A DNA stretch of 64,000 nucleotides from Agromyces sp. SYSU T00194. Lineage in GTDB: Bacteria; Actinomycetota; Actinomycetes; Actinomycetales; Microbacteriaceae. The notes under the pieces are model-generated. The model ran no database searches. It was not told the DNA's origin and was given only the letters and a program-made list of their open reading frames with translations. This document shows positions 47,677 to 56,100 of the stretch, piece after piece. How positions within the stretch are numbered: the stretch's first letter is position 1; each line of letters starts with the position of its first letter. The stretch covers positions 620,001-684,000 of the forward strand of contig NZ_JBEPJZ010000002.1 of NCBI RefSeq assembly GCF_040496035.1, read 5' to 3'. The position numbers were made by a program, and so were the translations under genes.

Positions 47677-48357
47677 ATGCGTGCACGATCCACCGTCCGC
47701 GATCTCGCCCAGATCGCGGTGTTCGCCGCCCTCATCGCCGGCCTCAGCCTGCCGGGCGCGATCCCCATCGGGTCGCTCGGCGTGCCGATCACCCTCCAGA
47801 CCCTCGGCGTCATGCTCGCCGGCGCGATCCTGGGGGCCCGCAAGGGCACCCTGGCCGTCACGACGTACGTCGTGCTCGCCCTCATCGGCCTGCCGATCCT
47901 GCCGGGCGGCCGCGGCGGCCTGGCGGTCTTCGTCGGCCCGACGGGCGGCTACCTGCTCGGGTTCATCCTGGGCGCCTTCGTCATCGGCTGGGGCACCGCG
48001 CGCCTCCTCCCCCGCTACCGCATCCTGCCCGCGCTCCTCGTGACCGCGCTCGGCGGCATCGTCGCGATCTACCTGGTCGGCGTGCCGTGGACCGCGGTCT
48101 CGGTCGGCATCCCGGTCGACGCCGCCGCGCTCGGCGCGCTCGCGTTCATCCCGGGCGACGTCATCAAGGTCGTCGTGACGGTGCTCGTCGCCGCAGCCGT
48201 GCACCGCGCCTGGCCGGGCATCATCGAGCCGAAGCCCTGGCCGTGGGCGACCGCGGCCACGGAAGCGGATGCCGCGGGCGGGGCCACGCCCGCAGCAGCA
48301 TCCGGCGACGCCGCCTACGCCCCTCCCGCCGAGCGGGACGACCGCCCGTCGGCATGA
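47677..48357 (+). CDS. bioY: Biotin transporter substrate-binding (S) component BioY
   Basis: 226 residues with six helices. BioY segments are clear: AVFAALIAGLSLPGAIPIGS, VPITLQTLGVMLAGAILGAR and PTGGYLLGFILGAFVIG. High-affinity biotin uptake. It forms an energy-coupling factor system with the ATPase and T-component that follow, each overlapping by ATGA/GTGA. The C-terminal 40 residues are an Ala-rich tail. The organism probably depends on biotin import, since no bio synthesis genes are seen here. Confidence 0.95.
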   Translation: MRARSTVRDLAQIAVFAALIAGLSLPGAIPIGSLGVPITLQTLGVMLAGAILGARKGTLAVTTYVVLALIGLPILPGGRGGLAVFVGPTGGYLLGFILGAFVIGWGTARLLPRYRILPALLVTALGGIVAIYLVGVPWTAVSVGIPVDAAALGALAFIPGDVIKVVVTVLVAAAVHRAWPGIIEPKPWPWATAATEADAAGGATPAAASGDAAYAPPAERDDRPSA

Positions 48358-49034
48358 CCGAGATCGTCTTCGAGCAGGTCCGGCACCGCTTCGGCGACGT
48401 GCCGGTGCTCGATGACGTCTCGCTGCGCCTGACCGAGCGCCGCATCGGCATCGTCGGGGCCAACGGCTCGGGCAAGTCGACCCTGGCGCGCATGGTCAAC
48501 GGGCTCGTGCAGCCCACGTCGGGCCGGGTGCTCGTCGACGGGCTCGACGTGGCGCGGCAGGGGCGCGAGGTGCGCCGCCGGGTGGGCTTCGTCTTCACCG
48601 ATCCCGACAACCAGATCGTCATGCCGACGGTGCGCGAGGACGTCGCGTTCACCCTGCGCCGCCACCGGCTGCCGACCGCCGAGGCGGCCGCGCGGGTCGA
48701 CGAGGCGCTCGACGCCTTCGGTCTGACCGACCTGGCCGACCGGCCGGCGCATCGCCTCTCGGGTGGCCAGAAGCAGCTGCTCGCGCTCGCGTCGGTGCTG
48801 GTCGCCCGCCCGGAGGTGCTCGTGGCCGACGAGCCCACGACGCTGCTCGATGCGCGCAACGCGCGCATCGTCGGCGAGCACCTGGCGGCGCTCCCGCAAC
48901 AGCTGCTGATGGTGACGCACCAGCTCGACGCGCTGCACGACTTCGACCGGGTGATCGTCGTCGAGGCCGGCCGCATCGTCGCCGACGACGCGCCTGCGGC
49001 GGCCCTCGACGCCTACCGGGAGCTGGTCGGGTGA
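48354..49034 (+). CDS. bioM: ECF transporter ATPase (BioM)
   Basis: 226-residue ABC ATPase. Walker A GIVGANGSGKSTLARMVNG, Q-loop FTDPDNQIV, signature LSGGQKQLLALASVL, Walker B VLVADEPTTLLD, switch His in MVTHQLD. It powers biotin uptake with BioY and BioN. Overlaps both neighbours by 4 bases. Confidence 0.95.
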   Translation: MTEIVFEQVRHRFGDVPVLDDVSLRLTERRIGIVGANGSGKSTLARMVNGLVQPTSGRVLVDGLDVARQGREVRRRVGFVFTDPDNQIVMPTVREDVAFTLRRHRLPTAEAAARVDEALDAFGLTDLADRPAHRLSGGQKQLLALASVLVARPEVLVADEPTTLLDARNARIVGEHLAALPQQLLMVTHQLDALHDFDRVIVVEAGRIVADDAPAAALDAYRELVG

Positions 49035-49621
49035 TCGGCACCGTCATCCCGGGCACCTCGGTGCTGCATCGGATGCGGCCGGGCGTGAAGCTCGTGCTGC
49101 TGGCCGCGACCGTGACCGTGCTGGCGGTGCTGCGCGACCCCGTGTGGCTCGGGGTCGCGTTCGCGCTGTCCTGCGGTCTCGTGCTGCTCGCGCGCCTGCC
49201 GGTGCGCGAGGCCGCGCGCCAGGTGGCCCCGGTGCTGTGGCTCCTGGCGATCGCGGTGCCGGTCGCGGCGTGGTTCGGCACCTGGACGGACGCCGCCGCG
49301 ATGGGACTGCGCATCCTCACGGCGGTCACGCTCGCCGCGGTGTTCACCATGACCACGCGCGTCGAGGCGCTGCTCGACACGGTGCAGGCGGCCCTCCGCC
49401 GCGTGCCGTGGGTCGATGCGGAGCGGGTCGGCCTGGTGCTGGCGCTCACCATCCGCTGCGTGCCGCTGCTCGCGCAGATCGTGCGCGACGTGCTCGACGC
49501 GCGTCGTGCGCGCGGGGCCGGCAGGTCGCTCCGTGCGATCGCGGTGCCGATGATCGTGCGTTCGCTGCGCACGGCCGACGCGTTCGGCGAGGCCCTCGTC
49601 GCGCGCGGCTACGACGACTGA
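49031..49621 (+). CDS. bioN: ECF transporter T-component (BioN)
   Basis: 196 residues, GTG start overlapping the ATPase stop. Four to five helices and the coupling Ala-Arg-Gly type motif (DARRARGAG) that contacts the ATPase. Completes the dedicated BioYMN system. Confidence 0.93.
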   Translation: MIGTVIPGTSVLHRMRPGVKLVLLAATVTVLAVLRDPVWLGVAFALSCGLVLLARLPVREAARQVAPVLWLLAIAVPVAAWFGTWTDAAAMGLRILTAVTLAAVFTMTTRVEALLDTVQAALRRVPWVDAERVGLVLALTIRCVPLLAQIVRDVLDARRARGAGRSLRAIAVPMIVRSLRTADAFGEALVARGYDD

Positions 49622-49684
49622 GCGAATGCGACGGCGCGGCGTGCCGCCCGGCGGGCCTCGACTCCCGACGCATCCGTCACCGGA

Positions 49685-49711
49685 TGTCGAGAACGTCGCA
49701 CCGGTTCCGTC
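49685..49711 (+). promoter_or_regulatory. ECF42-type sigma promoter
   Basis: TGTCGA at 49685-49690, 17 bases, then CGTC at 49708-49711. This agrees with the -35 TGTCGA and -10 CG(A/T)C described for ECF42 sigma factors. It lies 48 bases before the DGPF gene that precedes an ECF42-like sigma gene, so positive autoregulation is likely. Confidence 0.7.
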
Positions 49712-49758
49712 TCCTCCCCGAAGCGGCCAGAATGGGCCGCACCGAACGGGAGGCAGAC

Positions 49759-50166
49759 ATGCCGAAGTACCTGATGCTCAAGCACTACCGCGGTGGGCGA
49801 CCCGCCCTGAACCCCGCGCCGATGGATCAGCTCACCCCCGAGGAGTGGGCGGCGCACGTGGGGTACATGCACGACATGGAGCAGCGCCTCGTCGCCTCCG
49901 GTGAGCTGGTCTCGTCGGAGGGGCTCGCGATGGACGGCGCGTGGATCCGCTTCGACGGCGAGGGCCGGCCGCCCGTGGTGGACGGCCCGTTCGCGGAGAC
50001 GAAGGACCTCATCGCGGGCTGGATGCTCGTCGAGGTCGACACGTACGACCGGGCCGTGGAACTGGCCGGCGAACTGTCCGCCGCGCCGTGGGCCGGCGGA
50101 GAGCCGCTCGGCGAGTGGCTCGAGGTGCGCGAGGTGATGAGCGCGCCGCCCGTCGACGCTCCATGA
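49759..50166 (+). CDS. YCII/DGPF-domain protein
   Basis: 135 residues from an ATG with GGGAGG upstream. Core motif VVDGPFAETKDLIAGWMLVE contains the DGPF signature, and KYLMLKHYRGG forms the first strand. DGPF proteins are regularly encoded beside ECF42 sigma factors. A ferredoxin-like dimer with unknown activity, possibly modulating that sigma. Overlaps the sigma gene by ATGA. Confidence 0.92.
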   Translation: MPKYLMLKHYRGGRPALNPAPMDQLTPEEWAAHVGYMHDMEQRLVASGELVSSEGLAMDGAWIRFDGEGRPPVVDGPFAETKDLIAGWMLVEVDTYDRAVELAGELSAAPWAGGEPLGEWLEVREVMSAPPVDAP

Positions 50167-51329
50167 CCGACGGGGTCGGATCGGCGCTCCGCCGAGCGAT
50201 CCCCGAGGTCGTCGCCATCCTCGTCCGGCGCGGAGCCGACTTCGCGTCGGCCGAGGATGCCGTGCAGACCGCGCTCGTGCGCGCACTCGAGCGATCCGAC
50301 CTCACGGAGGTGCGCGACCTGCGCGCGTGGCTCGTCACGACGGCCTGGCACGCGTTCATCGACCAGGTGCGCAGCGATCAGGCACGATCCTCGCGCGAGG
50401 AGCGGATCGCCCGGGAGCCCGAGCCCGGCCCGCCGGTCGGGCACGACGACACGCTCCGGCTCTACTTCCTCTGCGCGCACCCGGTGCTCACCCCGACAAC
50501 GGCGATCGCCCTGACGCTGCGTGCGATCGCCGGGCTGACGACGCGACAGATCGCGGACGCCTTCCTCGTGCCCGAGGCGACGATGGCGCAGCGCATCGGC
50601 AGGGCGAAGCAGCACCTCGCGGGCCTCCCCCTCGATCAGCCGGGCGACCTGTCGCGGGTGCTGCGCGTGCTGTACCTGCTGTTCAACGAGGGCTACTCGG
50701 GCGACGTCGACCTCGCCGACGAGGCGATCCGGGTCACTCGCCAGCTCGCGCTCCTGACCGACGAGGCCGAGGTGCAGGGCCTGCTGAGCCTCATGCTGCT
50801 GCACCACTCGCGGCGGGCCGCCCGCGTCGTCGACGGGCGACTCGTGCCGCTCGCCGACCAGGACCGCGCGCGGTGGGATGCCGACGCGATCGGCGAGGGG
50901 ATCGAGATCCTGCAGCGTGCGCTCGCGCGCGACCGCCTCGGGCAGTATCAGGCGCAGGCCGCGATCGCGGCGCTCCACGCGGATGCGCCGACCGCTGCGG
51001 AGACCGACTGGGTGCAGATCGTCGAGTGGTACGACGAGCTGGTCGGGCTCGCCGACTCCCCGGTCGTGCGACTCGGTCGCGCGATCGCCGTGGGCGAAGC
51101 CGACGGACCGCGCTCGGGCCTGGCCGCGCTCGGCGCGCTGGACCCGGACCTGCCGCGCGCCCATGCCGCGCGCGCCTACCTGCTGGAACGGGCCGGAGAG
51201 GTGGATGCCGCCGTGGTCGAGTACGACGAGGCCGCCCGCCGCGCAACCAGCGTGCTCGAGCAGGAGTACCTGCGTCGGCGCGCCGCAGAGCTCCGCGGGC
51301 CGACGCCCGGAGCGGCGTCGGCGGGCTAG
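50163..51329 (+). CDS. ECF42-group RNA polymerase sigma factor
   Basis: 388 residues. Region 2 (DFASAEDAVQTALVRALERS, LRAWLVTTAWHAFIDQVRS) and region 4 (LTTRQIADAFLVPEATMAQRIGRAK) are followed by a C-terminal helical extension of about 200 residues with the conserved VLYLLFNEGYSGD and TPR-like repeats (HAARAYLLERAGEVDAAVVE). The extension is typical of ECF42 and replaces an anti-sigma factor as the regulatory element. Target genes usually include the DGPF gene itself. The stop overlaps the helicase stop on the other strand. Confidence 0.93.
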   Translation: MTDGVGSALRRAIPEVVAILVRRGADFASAEDAVQTALVRALERSDLTEVRDLRAWLVTTAWHAFIDQVRSDQARSSREERIAREPEPGPPVGHDDTLRLYFLCAHPVLTPTTAIALTLRAIAGLTTRQIADAFLVPEATMAQRIGRAKQHLAGLPLDQPGDLSRVLRVLYLLFNEGYSGDVDLADEAIRVTRQLALLTDEAEVQGLLSLMLLHHSRRAARVVDGRLVPLADQDRARWDADAIGEGIEILQRALARDRLGQYQAQAAIAALHADAPTAAETDWVQIVEWYDELVGLADSPVVRLGRAIAVGEADGPRSGLAALGALDPDLPRAHAARAYLLERAGEVDAAVVEYDEAARRATSVLEQEYLRRRAAELRGPTPGAASAG

Positions 51330-53158
51330 CCCTTGTGGCGCGGCTTGCGGGCCGGCCGGTCGTCGCGCGAGCCGCGGTCGTCGCGGTCGCCGCGCGGCTT
51401 CCAGGAGCCGCGGTCCTCGCGCGCCCCACGCGGGCCGCGGTCGCCGTCTCGGCGGCCCTTCGGCCCACCGGTGTCGAGGCGCAGCTCGATGAGCCTGCCC
51501 GAGATGCGCGTGCCCGAGAGCCGGTCGAGCACGGCGTCGGGCAGGTCGGCGGGCAGTTCGACCAGCGAGAACGCCGGGAGGATCTGGATCGCGCCGAAGT
51601 CGTCGCGCTGCAGCCCGCCCTCGTTCGCGAGCGCGCCGACGATCTGTCGAGGCTCCACGCGGTGCCGCTTGCCGACCGCGATGCGATACGAGGCCATCGG
51701 CTTGCCGCTGCCACGACGGGGCCGGGGCCCGCGCTCGCCGCGGTCGTCGCGCTCGCGCGGCGGCCGGTCGTCGCGCTCGCGCCGCGGGCGCTCGGGCTCG
51801 GGCTCCATGAGCAGCGGCGAGTCGCCCTGCGCCACGACCGCGAGCGCGGCGGCGACGTCGGTCTCGGGCACGTCGTGGTGCTCGACGTAGTGGGCGATGA
51901 TGTCGCGGAACCCGTCGATGCGCTCCGCCTGCTCGAGTGCCGCGGTGATGCGGTCGTCGAACCGGGCGAGGCGGGTGACGTTCACGTCGTCGACGCTGGG
52001 CAGCTGCATCTGCTCGATCGGCTGGCGGGTTGCCTTCTCGATGCGGTTCAGCAGGCCGCGCTCGCGCGGCGTCACGAAGCTGATCGCGTCGCCGGTGCGG
52101 CCGGCGCGCCCGGTGCGGCCGATGCGGTGCACGTACGGCTCGCTGTCGGTCGGGATGTCGAAGTTCACCACGTGGCTGATGCGCTCGACGTCGAGGCCGC
52201 GCGCCGCGACATCCGTCGCCACCAGGATGTCGAGCTTGCCCGACTTCAGCTGGTTGACCGTGCGCTCGCGCTGGGCCTGCGGCACGTCGCCGTTGATGGC
52301 CTGCGCCGAGTAGCCGCGGGCGCGGAGCTTCTCGGCGAGCTCCTCGGTGACGTTCTTGGTGCGGACGAAGATGATCATGCCCTCGAAGTTCTCGACCTCG
52401 AGGATGCGGGTGAGCGCATCGACCTTCTGGGCGTACGAGACGACCAGGTAGCGCTGGGTGATGTTCGCGGAGGTCTGGGTCTTCGCCTTGACCGTGATCT
52501 CCTCCGGGTCGTGGAGGTACTGCTTGGAGATGCGGCGGATCGCGGCGGGCATCGTCGCCGAGAACAGCGCGACCTGCTTGTCGTCGGGCGTGTCGGCGAG
52601 GATCGTCTCGACGTCCTCGGCGAAGCCCATCTTCAGCATCTCGTCGGCCTCGTCGAGCACGAGGTACTTCAGCTCCGACAGGTCGAGCGTGCCCTTGTCG
52701 AGGTGGTCCATGATGCGACCGGGCGTGCCGACGACGATGTGCACGCCGCGGCGGAGCGCCGAGAGCTGCACCCCGTAGCCCTGGCCGCCGTAGACGGGCA
52801 GGATGTGCACGCCGCGCAGCCGCGCGGCGTACTTCTCGAACGCCTCGCACACCTGCAGCGCCAGCTCGCGGGTCGGCGCGAGCACGAGCGCCTGCGGTTG
52901 CTTCTGGTCGAGGTCGAGCCGCGCGAGGATGGGCAGCGCGAACGCCGCCGTCTTGCCGGTGCCGGTCTGCGCGAGGCCGACCACGTCGCGCCCCGAGAGG
53001 AGCGTCGGGATGGTCGCGGCCTGGATCGCCGAGGGGGTCTCGTACCCCACGTCGTCGAGTGCCTTCAGCACCGCGCCGTCGAGTCCGAGGTCGGAGAAGG
53101 TGGTCGCGGCGGGCTCGGCGGGAGCCGCTGCCTCGACGGGGGCATCGGTGGAAGTCAC
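51326..53158 (-). CDS. DEAD-box RNA helicase (DeaD/CsdA type)
   Basis: 610 residues, GTG start. Motifs: Q-motif region then AQTGTGKTAAFALPIL (I), APTRELALQ (Ia), VLDEADEMLKMGF (II), FSATMP (III), VATDVAARGLDVERI (V), HRIGRTGRAGRTGDAI (VI). A DbpA-like RNA-binding domain with VGKRHRVEPRQIVGALANEG follows, then a basic RDDRG-rich tail. Probably ribosome assembly and cold-growth RNA unwinding. It converges on the sigma gene with overlapping stops. Confidence 0.95.
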   Translation of the reverse strand: MTSTDAPVEAAAPAEPAATTFSDLGLDGAVLKALDDVGYETPSAIQAATIPTLLSGRDVVGLAQTGTGKTAAFALPILARLDLDQKQPQALVLAPTRELALQVCEAFEKYAARLRGVHILPVYGGQGYGVQLSALRRGVHIVVGTPGRIMDHLDKGTLDLSELKYLVLDEADEMLKMGFAEDVETILADTPDDKQVALFSATMPAAIRRISKQYLHDPEEITVKAKTQTSANITQRYLVVSYAQKVDALTRILEVENFEGMIIFVRTKNVTEELAEKLRARGYSAQAINGDVPQAQRERTVNQLKSGKLDILVATDVAARGLDVERISHVVNFDIPTDSEPYVHRIGRTGRAGRTGDAISFVTPRERGLLNRIEKATRQPIEQMQLPSVDDVNVTRLARFDDRITAALEQAERIDGFRDIIAHYVEHHDVPETDVAAALAVVAQGDSPLLMEPEPERPRRERDDRPPRERDDRGERGPRPRRGSGKPMASYRIAVGKRHRVEPRQIVGALANEGGLQRDDFGAIQILPAFSLVELPADLPDAVLDRLSGTRISGRLIELRLDTGGPKGRRDGDRGPRGAREDRGSWKPRGDRDDRGSRDDRPARKPRHKG

Positions 53159-53385
53159 AGTTCAGGGTAGTGCGGCAACCTGTGTGATCGTCGGACGCGC
53201 GCGGGCCCGGCGCCCACCCGCACCGAACGGACGCTGTCCTCCGAAATGACGACTTCCCCGACATCCGTCGACGTGTGAGCGTGGAAGCGGACGTCCAGTT
53301 CCACTGATCCATCACCGGCCTTGGGGGAGGCCATGACGGACCCTGCCCCGGCGCCGGTCGTGACGCTCCGAACGGAGGTCTCGAC

Positions 53386-53904
53386 ATGACGAGACCGTCC
53401 GGCGCCACCGTGCGCCAGAACACCCGGCCCATCGGCCCGAGCCGGCGCACCGTGCTGCGCGCCGCGACCTGGAGCACCCCGGTGATCGCCATCGCCGCTG
53501 CGGTGCCGCTCGCGGCGGCATCCGCCCCGCTCTGGCAGCTCTACCTGCGCAACGACGTGGGCAGGCAGCAGGCGAACGAGGTCGATACGATCCGCGTGAT
53601 CCTCGGACTCGACCCGGCCGTCAACCCGAACGAGCCGTTCGGGCGGCTCGTCGCGGTCGTGTTCACGCTCGACCCCGACTACTACACCGGCGCGTGGACG
53701 GGGCAGAACGTGACTCCGACCTCGGGCCTCGAGGGCTCCCGCCACTCGGTGCAGGCCGGTCCACTGGCCGCCGCGGGCAGCAGCCTCGAGCTGACGCTCA
53801 ACGCCACCGTGCTGCCGGAGCACCGGTACACGTTGCTGCCCGCCGGGATCGTCGACATCGCCGCGACCGCGACCGGCGCGGGCGGCGCACAGCTCTCGGT
53901 CTAG
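53386..53904 (+). CDS. Tat-exported hypothetical protein
   Basis: 172 residues; the ATG is preceded by GGAGG. A twin-arginine signal (PSRRTVLRAATWSTPVIAIA) directs export of the folded protein. The mature domain is beta-rich (VFTLDPDYYTGAWTGQNV, then SVQAGPLAAAGSSLELTLNA), possibly an Ig-like fold. No catalytic motif. Such single-domain Tat proteins are common in Microbacteriaceae, function unknown. Confidence 0.8.
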   Translation: MTRPSGATVRQNTRPIGPSRRTVLRAATWSTPVIAIAAAVPLAAASAPLWQLYLRNDVGRQQANEVDTIRVILGLDPAVNPNEPFGRLVAVVFTLDPDYYTGAWTGQNVTPTSGLEGSRHSVQAGPLAAAGSSLELTLNATVLPEHRYTLLPAGIVDIAATATGAGGAQLSV

Positions 53905-53949
53905 GCGAGCGGATGCCTCGGGGCGGACGAAGGCCCCCGGGAACGACGG

Positions 53950-53979
53950 AAGCCCGGTCGGACGTACCGACCGGGCTTC
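53950..53979 (-). terminator. Terminator of tRNA-Lys
   Basis: Arms AAGCCCGGTCGG / CCGACCGGGCTT with a loop of about 6 bases lie just beyond the 3' end of the minus-strand tRNA. The stem also faces the end of the Tat-protein gene, so it may work in both directions. Confidence 0.75.
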
Positions 53980-53982
53980 TGC

Positions 53983-54058
53983 TGGTGCACCCCCAGGGAC
54001 TTGAACCCTGAACCCACTGATTAAGAGTCAGTTGCTCTGCCGATTGAGCTAGAGGTGC
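53983..54058 (-). tRNA. tRNA-Lys (anticodon CTT)
   Basis: 76-nucleotide cloverleaf on the minus strand. GCACCTC pairs with the GGGGTGC end, the anticodon arm is ACTGA-CTCTTAA-TCAGT with CTT, the T-loop is GGTTCAAGTCC, and the terminal CCA is encoded. Confidence 0.97.
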
Positions 54059-54197
54059 GTTCCGGTCCGACGTTTTCGCAACTCGAACCGAGGGATAACG
54101 GTAGCATCACGAACCGCCTTCGCGCCAATCGACGCCCACGGCGCGTCGCAGGCCGCCCTCGCGTGCACCGCCGACGGACGATGGATAGCCTGAACGG

Positions 54198-55040
54198 GTG
54201 ACCGCACCGCACGCCGACGACCTCGCACTCGCCCTCGAACTCGCCGAGATCGCCGACCGGGTCTCGCTGGGCCGCTTCCGCGCCGTCGACCTCGACGTGC
54301 AGACCAAGCCCGACCGCTCCCCCGTCACCGAGGCCGACCTCGCGGTGGAGCGCGCGATCCGCGACCGGCTCGCCGAGGCGCGCCCCGACGACGGCGTGAT
54401 CGGCGAGGAGTACGGCACCGAGGGGCCCGGCACCCGCCGCTGGATCATCGACCCCATCGACGGCACCGCGAACTTCCTGCGCGGCGTGCCCGTGTGGGCG
54501 ACGCTCATCGCGCTCGCGATCGACGACGTGCCCGTGGTGGGCGTCGTCTCCTCGCCCGCGATGGGCCGCCGCTGGTGGGCCGCCGCCGGGTCGGGGGCCT
54601 GGACCGTGTCGTCCGACGCCGAGCGCGGGCACGCGGCGGACGCCGACCCCGGGGCATCCGCGTCGGGAGCCCCCCGCCGCATGCACGTCTCGCAGGTCGC
54701 CGACCTCGCCGACGCGTCGCTCAGCTTCCAGAGCCTCGCCCAGTGGCGCGACGCCGGGTACCTCGAGCGCCTGCTCGACCTGCAGGGCCGCGTCTGGCGC
54801 GACCGCGCGTACGGCGACATGTGGTCGTACATGCTGCTCGCCGACGGCCTCATCGACATCACGGGCGAGTTCGACGTGAAGGTCTACGACCTCGCTGCGC
54901 TCGTGCCGATCGTCGAGGAGGCCGGCGGGCGCTTCACGAGCATCGACGGCACGCCGGGCCCGTGGAGCGGGTCGTCGCTCGCGACCAACGGCCTGCTGCA
55001 CGACGGCGTGCTCGACGTGCTGGGCCACGGCACCCGCTGA
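54198..55040 (+). CDS. hisN: Inositol-monophosphatase-family phosphatase, probable histidinol-phosphatase
   Basis: 280 residues, GTG start. Metal-binding motifs GEEYG (with E in VIGEEYGTEG), WIIDPIDGTANFLRG and late KVYDLAALVPIVEEAGG are typical of the IMPase superfamily. Overall similarity in layout to actinobacterial HisN suggests histidinol phosphate as substrate, but the family also contains inositol and nucleotide phosphatases. Isolated gene. Confidence 0.8.
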   Translation: MTAPHADDLALALELAEIADRVSLGRFRAVDLDVQTKPDRSPVTEADLAVERAIRDRLAEARPDDGVIGEEYGTEGPGTRRWIIDPIDGTANFLRGVPVWATLIALAIDDVPVVGVVSSPAMGRRWWAAAGSGAWTVSSDAERGHAADADPGASASGAPRRMHVSQVADLADASLSFQSLAQWRDAGYLERLLDLQGRVWRDRAYGDMWSYMLLADGLIDITGEFDVKVYDLAALVPIVEEAGGRFTSIDGTPGPWSGSSLATNGLLHDGVLDVLGHGTR

Positions 55041-55110
55041 ACCCGCCCGACCGAACTGAACGACCCGGTCGCGCACGGTCGCGCACGGGCATCCGAACCG
55101 AGAGGAATCC

Positions 55111-56034
55111 ATGGAGTACTGCGTCTTCACCGAGCCCCAGCAGGGCGCGAGCTACGACACCCAGCTGGCCCACGCGCAGGCGGCCGAGCGGCTGGGCTTC
55201 GACGGCTGGTTCCGCTCCGACCACTATCTGGTCATGGGCCCGGGCGACGGCATGCCCGGGCCGACCGACGCCTGGACGACGCTCGCGGGCCTCGCACGCG
55301 AGACCGAGCGGGTGCGGCTCGGCACGCTGGTCTCGTCGGTGACCTACCGGTACCCGGGGCTGCTCGCGATCCAGGTCGCGCAGGTCGACGCCATGTCGGG
55401 CGGGCGGGCCGAGCTCGGCCTCGGCACCGGATGGTACGGCGCCGAGCACGCGGCCTACGGCCTGCCGTTCCCCGAGCGCCGCTTCGGCATGCTCGAGGAG
55501 CAGCTCGCGATCGTGACCGGCCTCTGGGGCACGCCCGTGGGCGAGCGGTTCGACTTCGACGGCGCGCACTACGCGCTCACGGACTCCCCCGCGCTGCCGA
55601 AGCCGGCGCAGGAGCGCGTGCCCGTCATCGTCGGCGGCGGCGGCCCGCGCAAGACGCCGCAGCTCGCGGCCCGGTACGCGACCGAGTTCAACCGCGGGTT
55701 CGTGAGCGAGGCGGAACTCGCCGAGAACTTCGCGCGGGTGCGCGAGGCGTGCGAGCAGGAGGGGCGCGACCCGGCCGACCTGAAGTACTCCGCGGCGCTG
55801 CCCACGGTCGTCGCCGAGTCCGACGCGGAGTACCGCCGCCGGGTGCTCGCCGTCGGCGGCGACCCCGAGACGTTCGCCGACGTCAACATCGCCGGCACCC
55901 CGCAGCAGGTCGTCGACAAGCTCGGCCGCCTGCGCGAGCTCGGCGCCGACCGCGTCTACCTGCAGACCATCGACATGACCGACCTCGACCACCTGGAGCT
56001 CATCGCGGCCGAGGTGCTGCCGAAGCTGGGCTGA
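55111..56034 (+). CDS. LLM class (F420-dependent) oxidoreductase
   Basis: 307 residues, ATG with GAGAGGAA. Luciferase-like barrel with AAERLGFDGWFRSDHYLVMG, ETERVRLGTLVSSVTYRYPG, MSGGRAELGLGTGWYGAEHA and PVIVGGGGPRKTPQLAARYA. These are the features of coenzyme-F420 oxidoreductases of the TIGR03560 type. Substrate unknown. It follows hisN with a 70-base gap. Confidence 0.9.
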   Translation: MEYCVFTEPQQGASYDTQLAHAQAAERLGFDGWFRSDHYLVMGPGDGMPGPTDAWTTLAGLARETERVRLGTLVSSVTYRYPGLLAIQVAQVDAMSGGRAELGLGTGWYGAEHAAYGLPFPERRFGMLEEQLAIVTGLWGTPVGERFDFDGAHYALTDSPALPKPAQERVPVIVGGGGPRKTPQLAARYATEFNRGFVSEAELAENFARVREACEQEGRDPADLKYSAALPTVVAESDAEYRRRVLAVGGDPETFADVNIAGTPQQVVDKLGRLRELGADRVYLQTIDMTDLDHLELIAAEVLPKLG

Positions 56035-56048
56035 GCCGGGCGCGGCCA

Positions 56049-56077
56049 CGGGGCATCCGAGTCGAGCGGATGCCCCG
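56049..56077. repeat. GCATCC/GGATGC inverted repeat between converging genes
   Basis: CGGGGCATCCG and CGGATGCCCCG form 11-base perfect arms with a 7-base loop between the LLM gene and the pyruvate-kinase-like gene, which converge here. Probably a bidirectional terminator made of the recurrent GCATCC word. Confidence 0.7.
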
Positions 56078-56100
56078 CTGCGCCGGACGGAGACCGGGGC

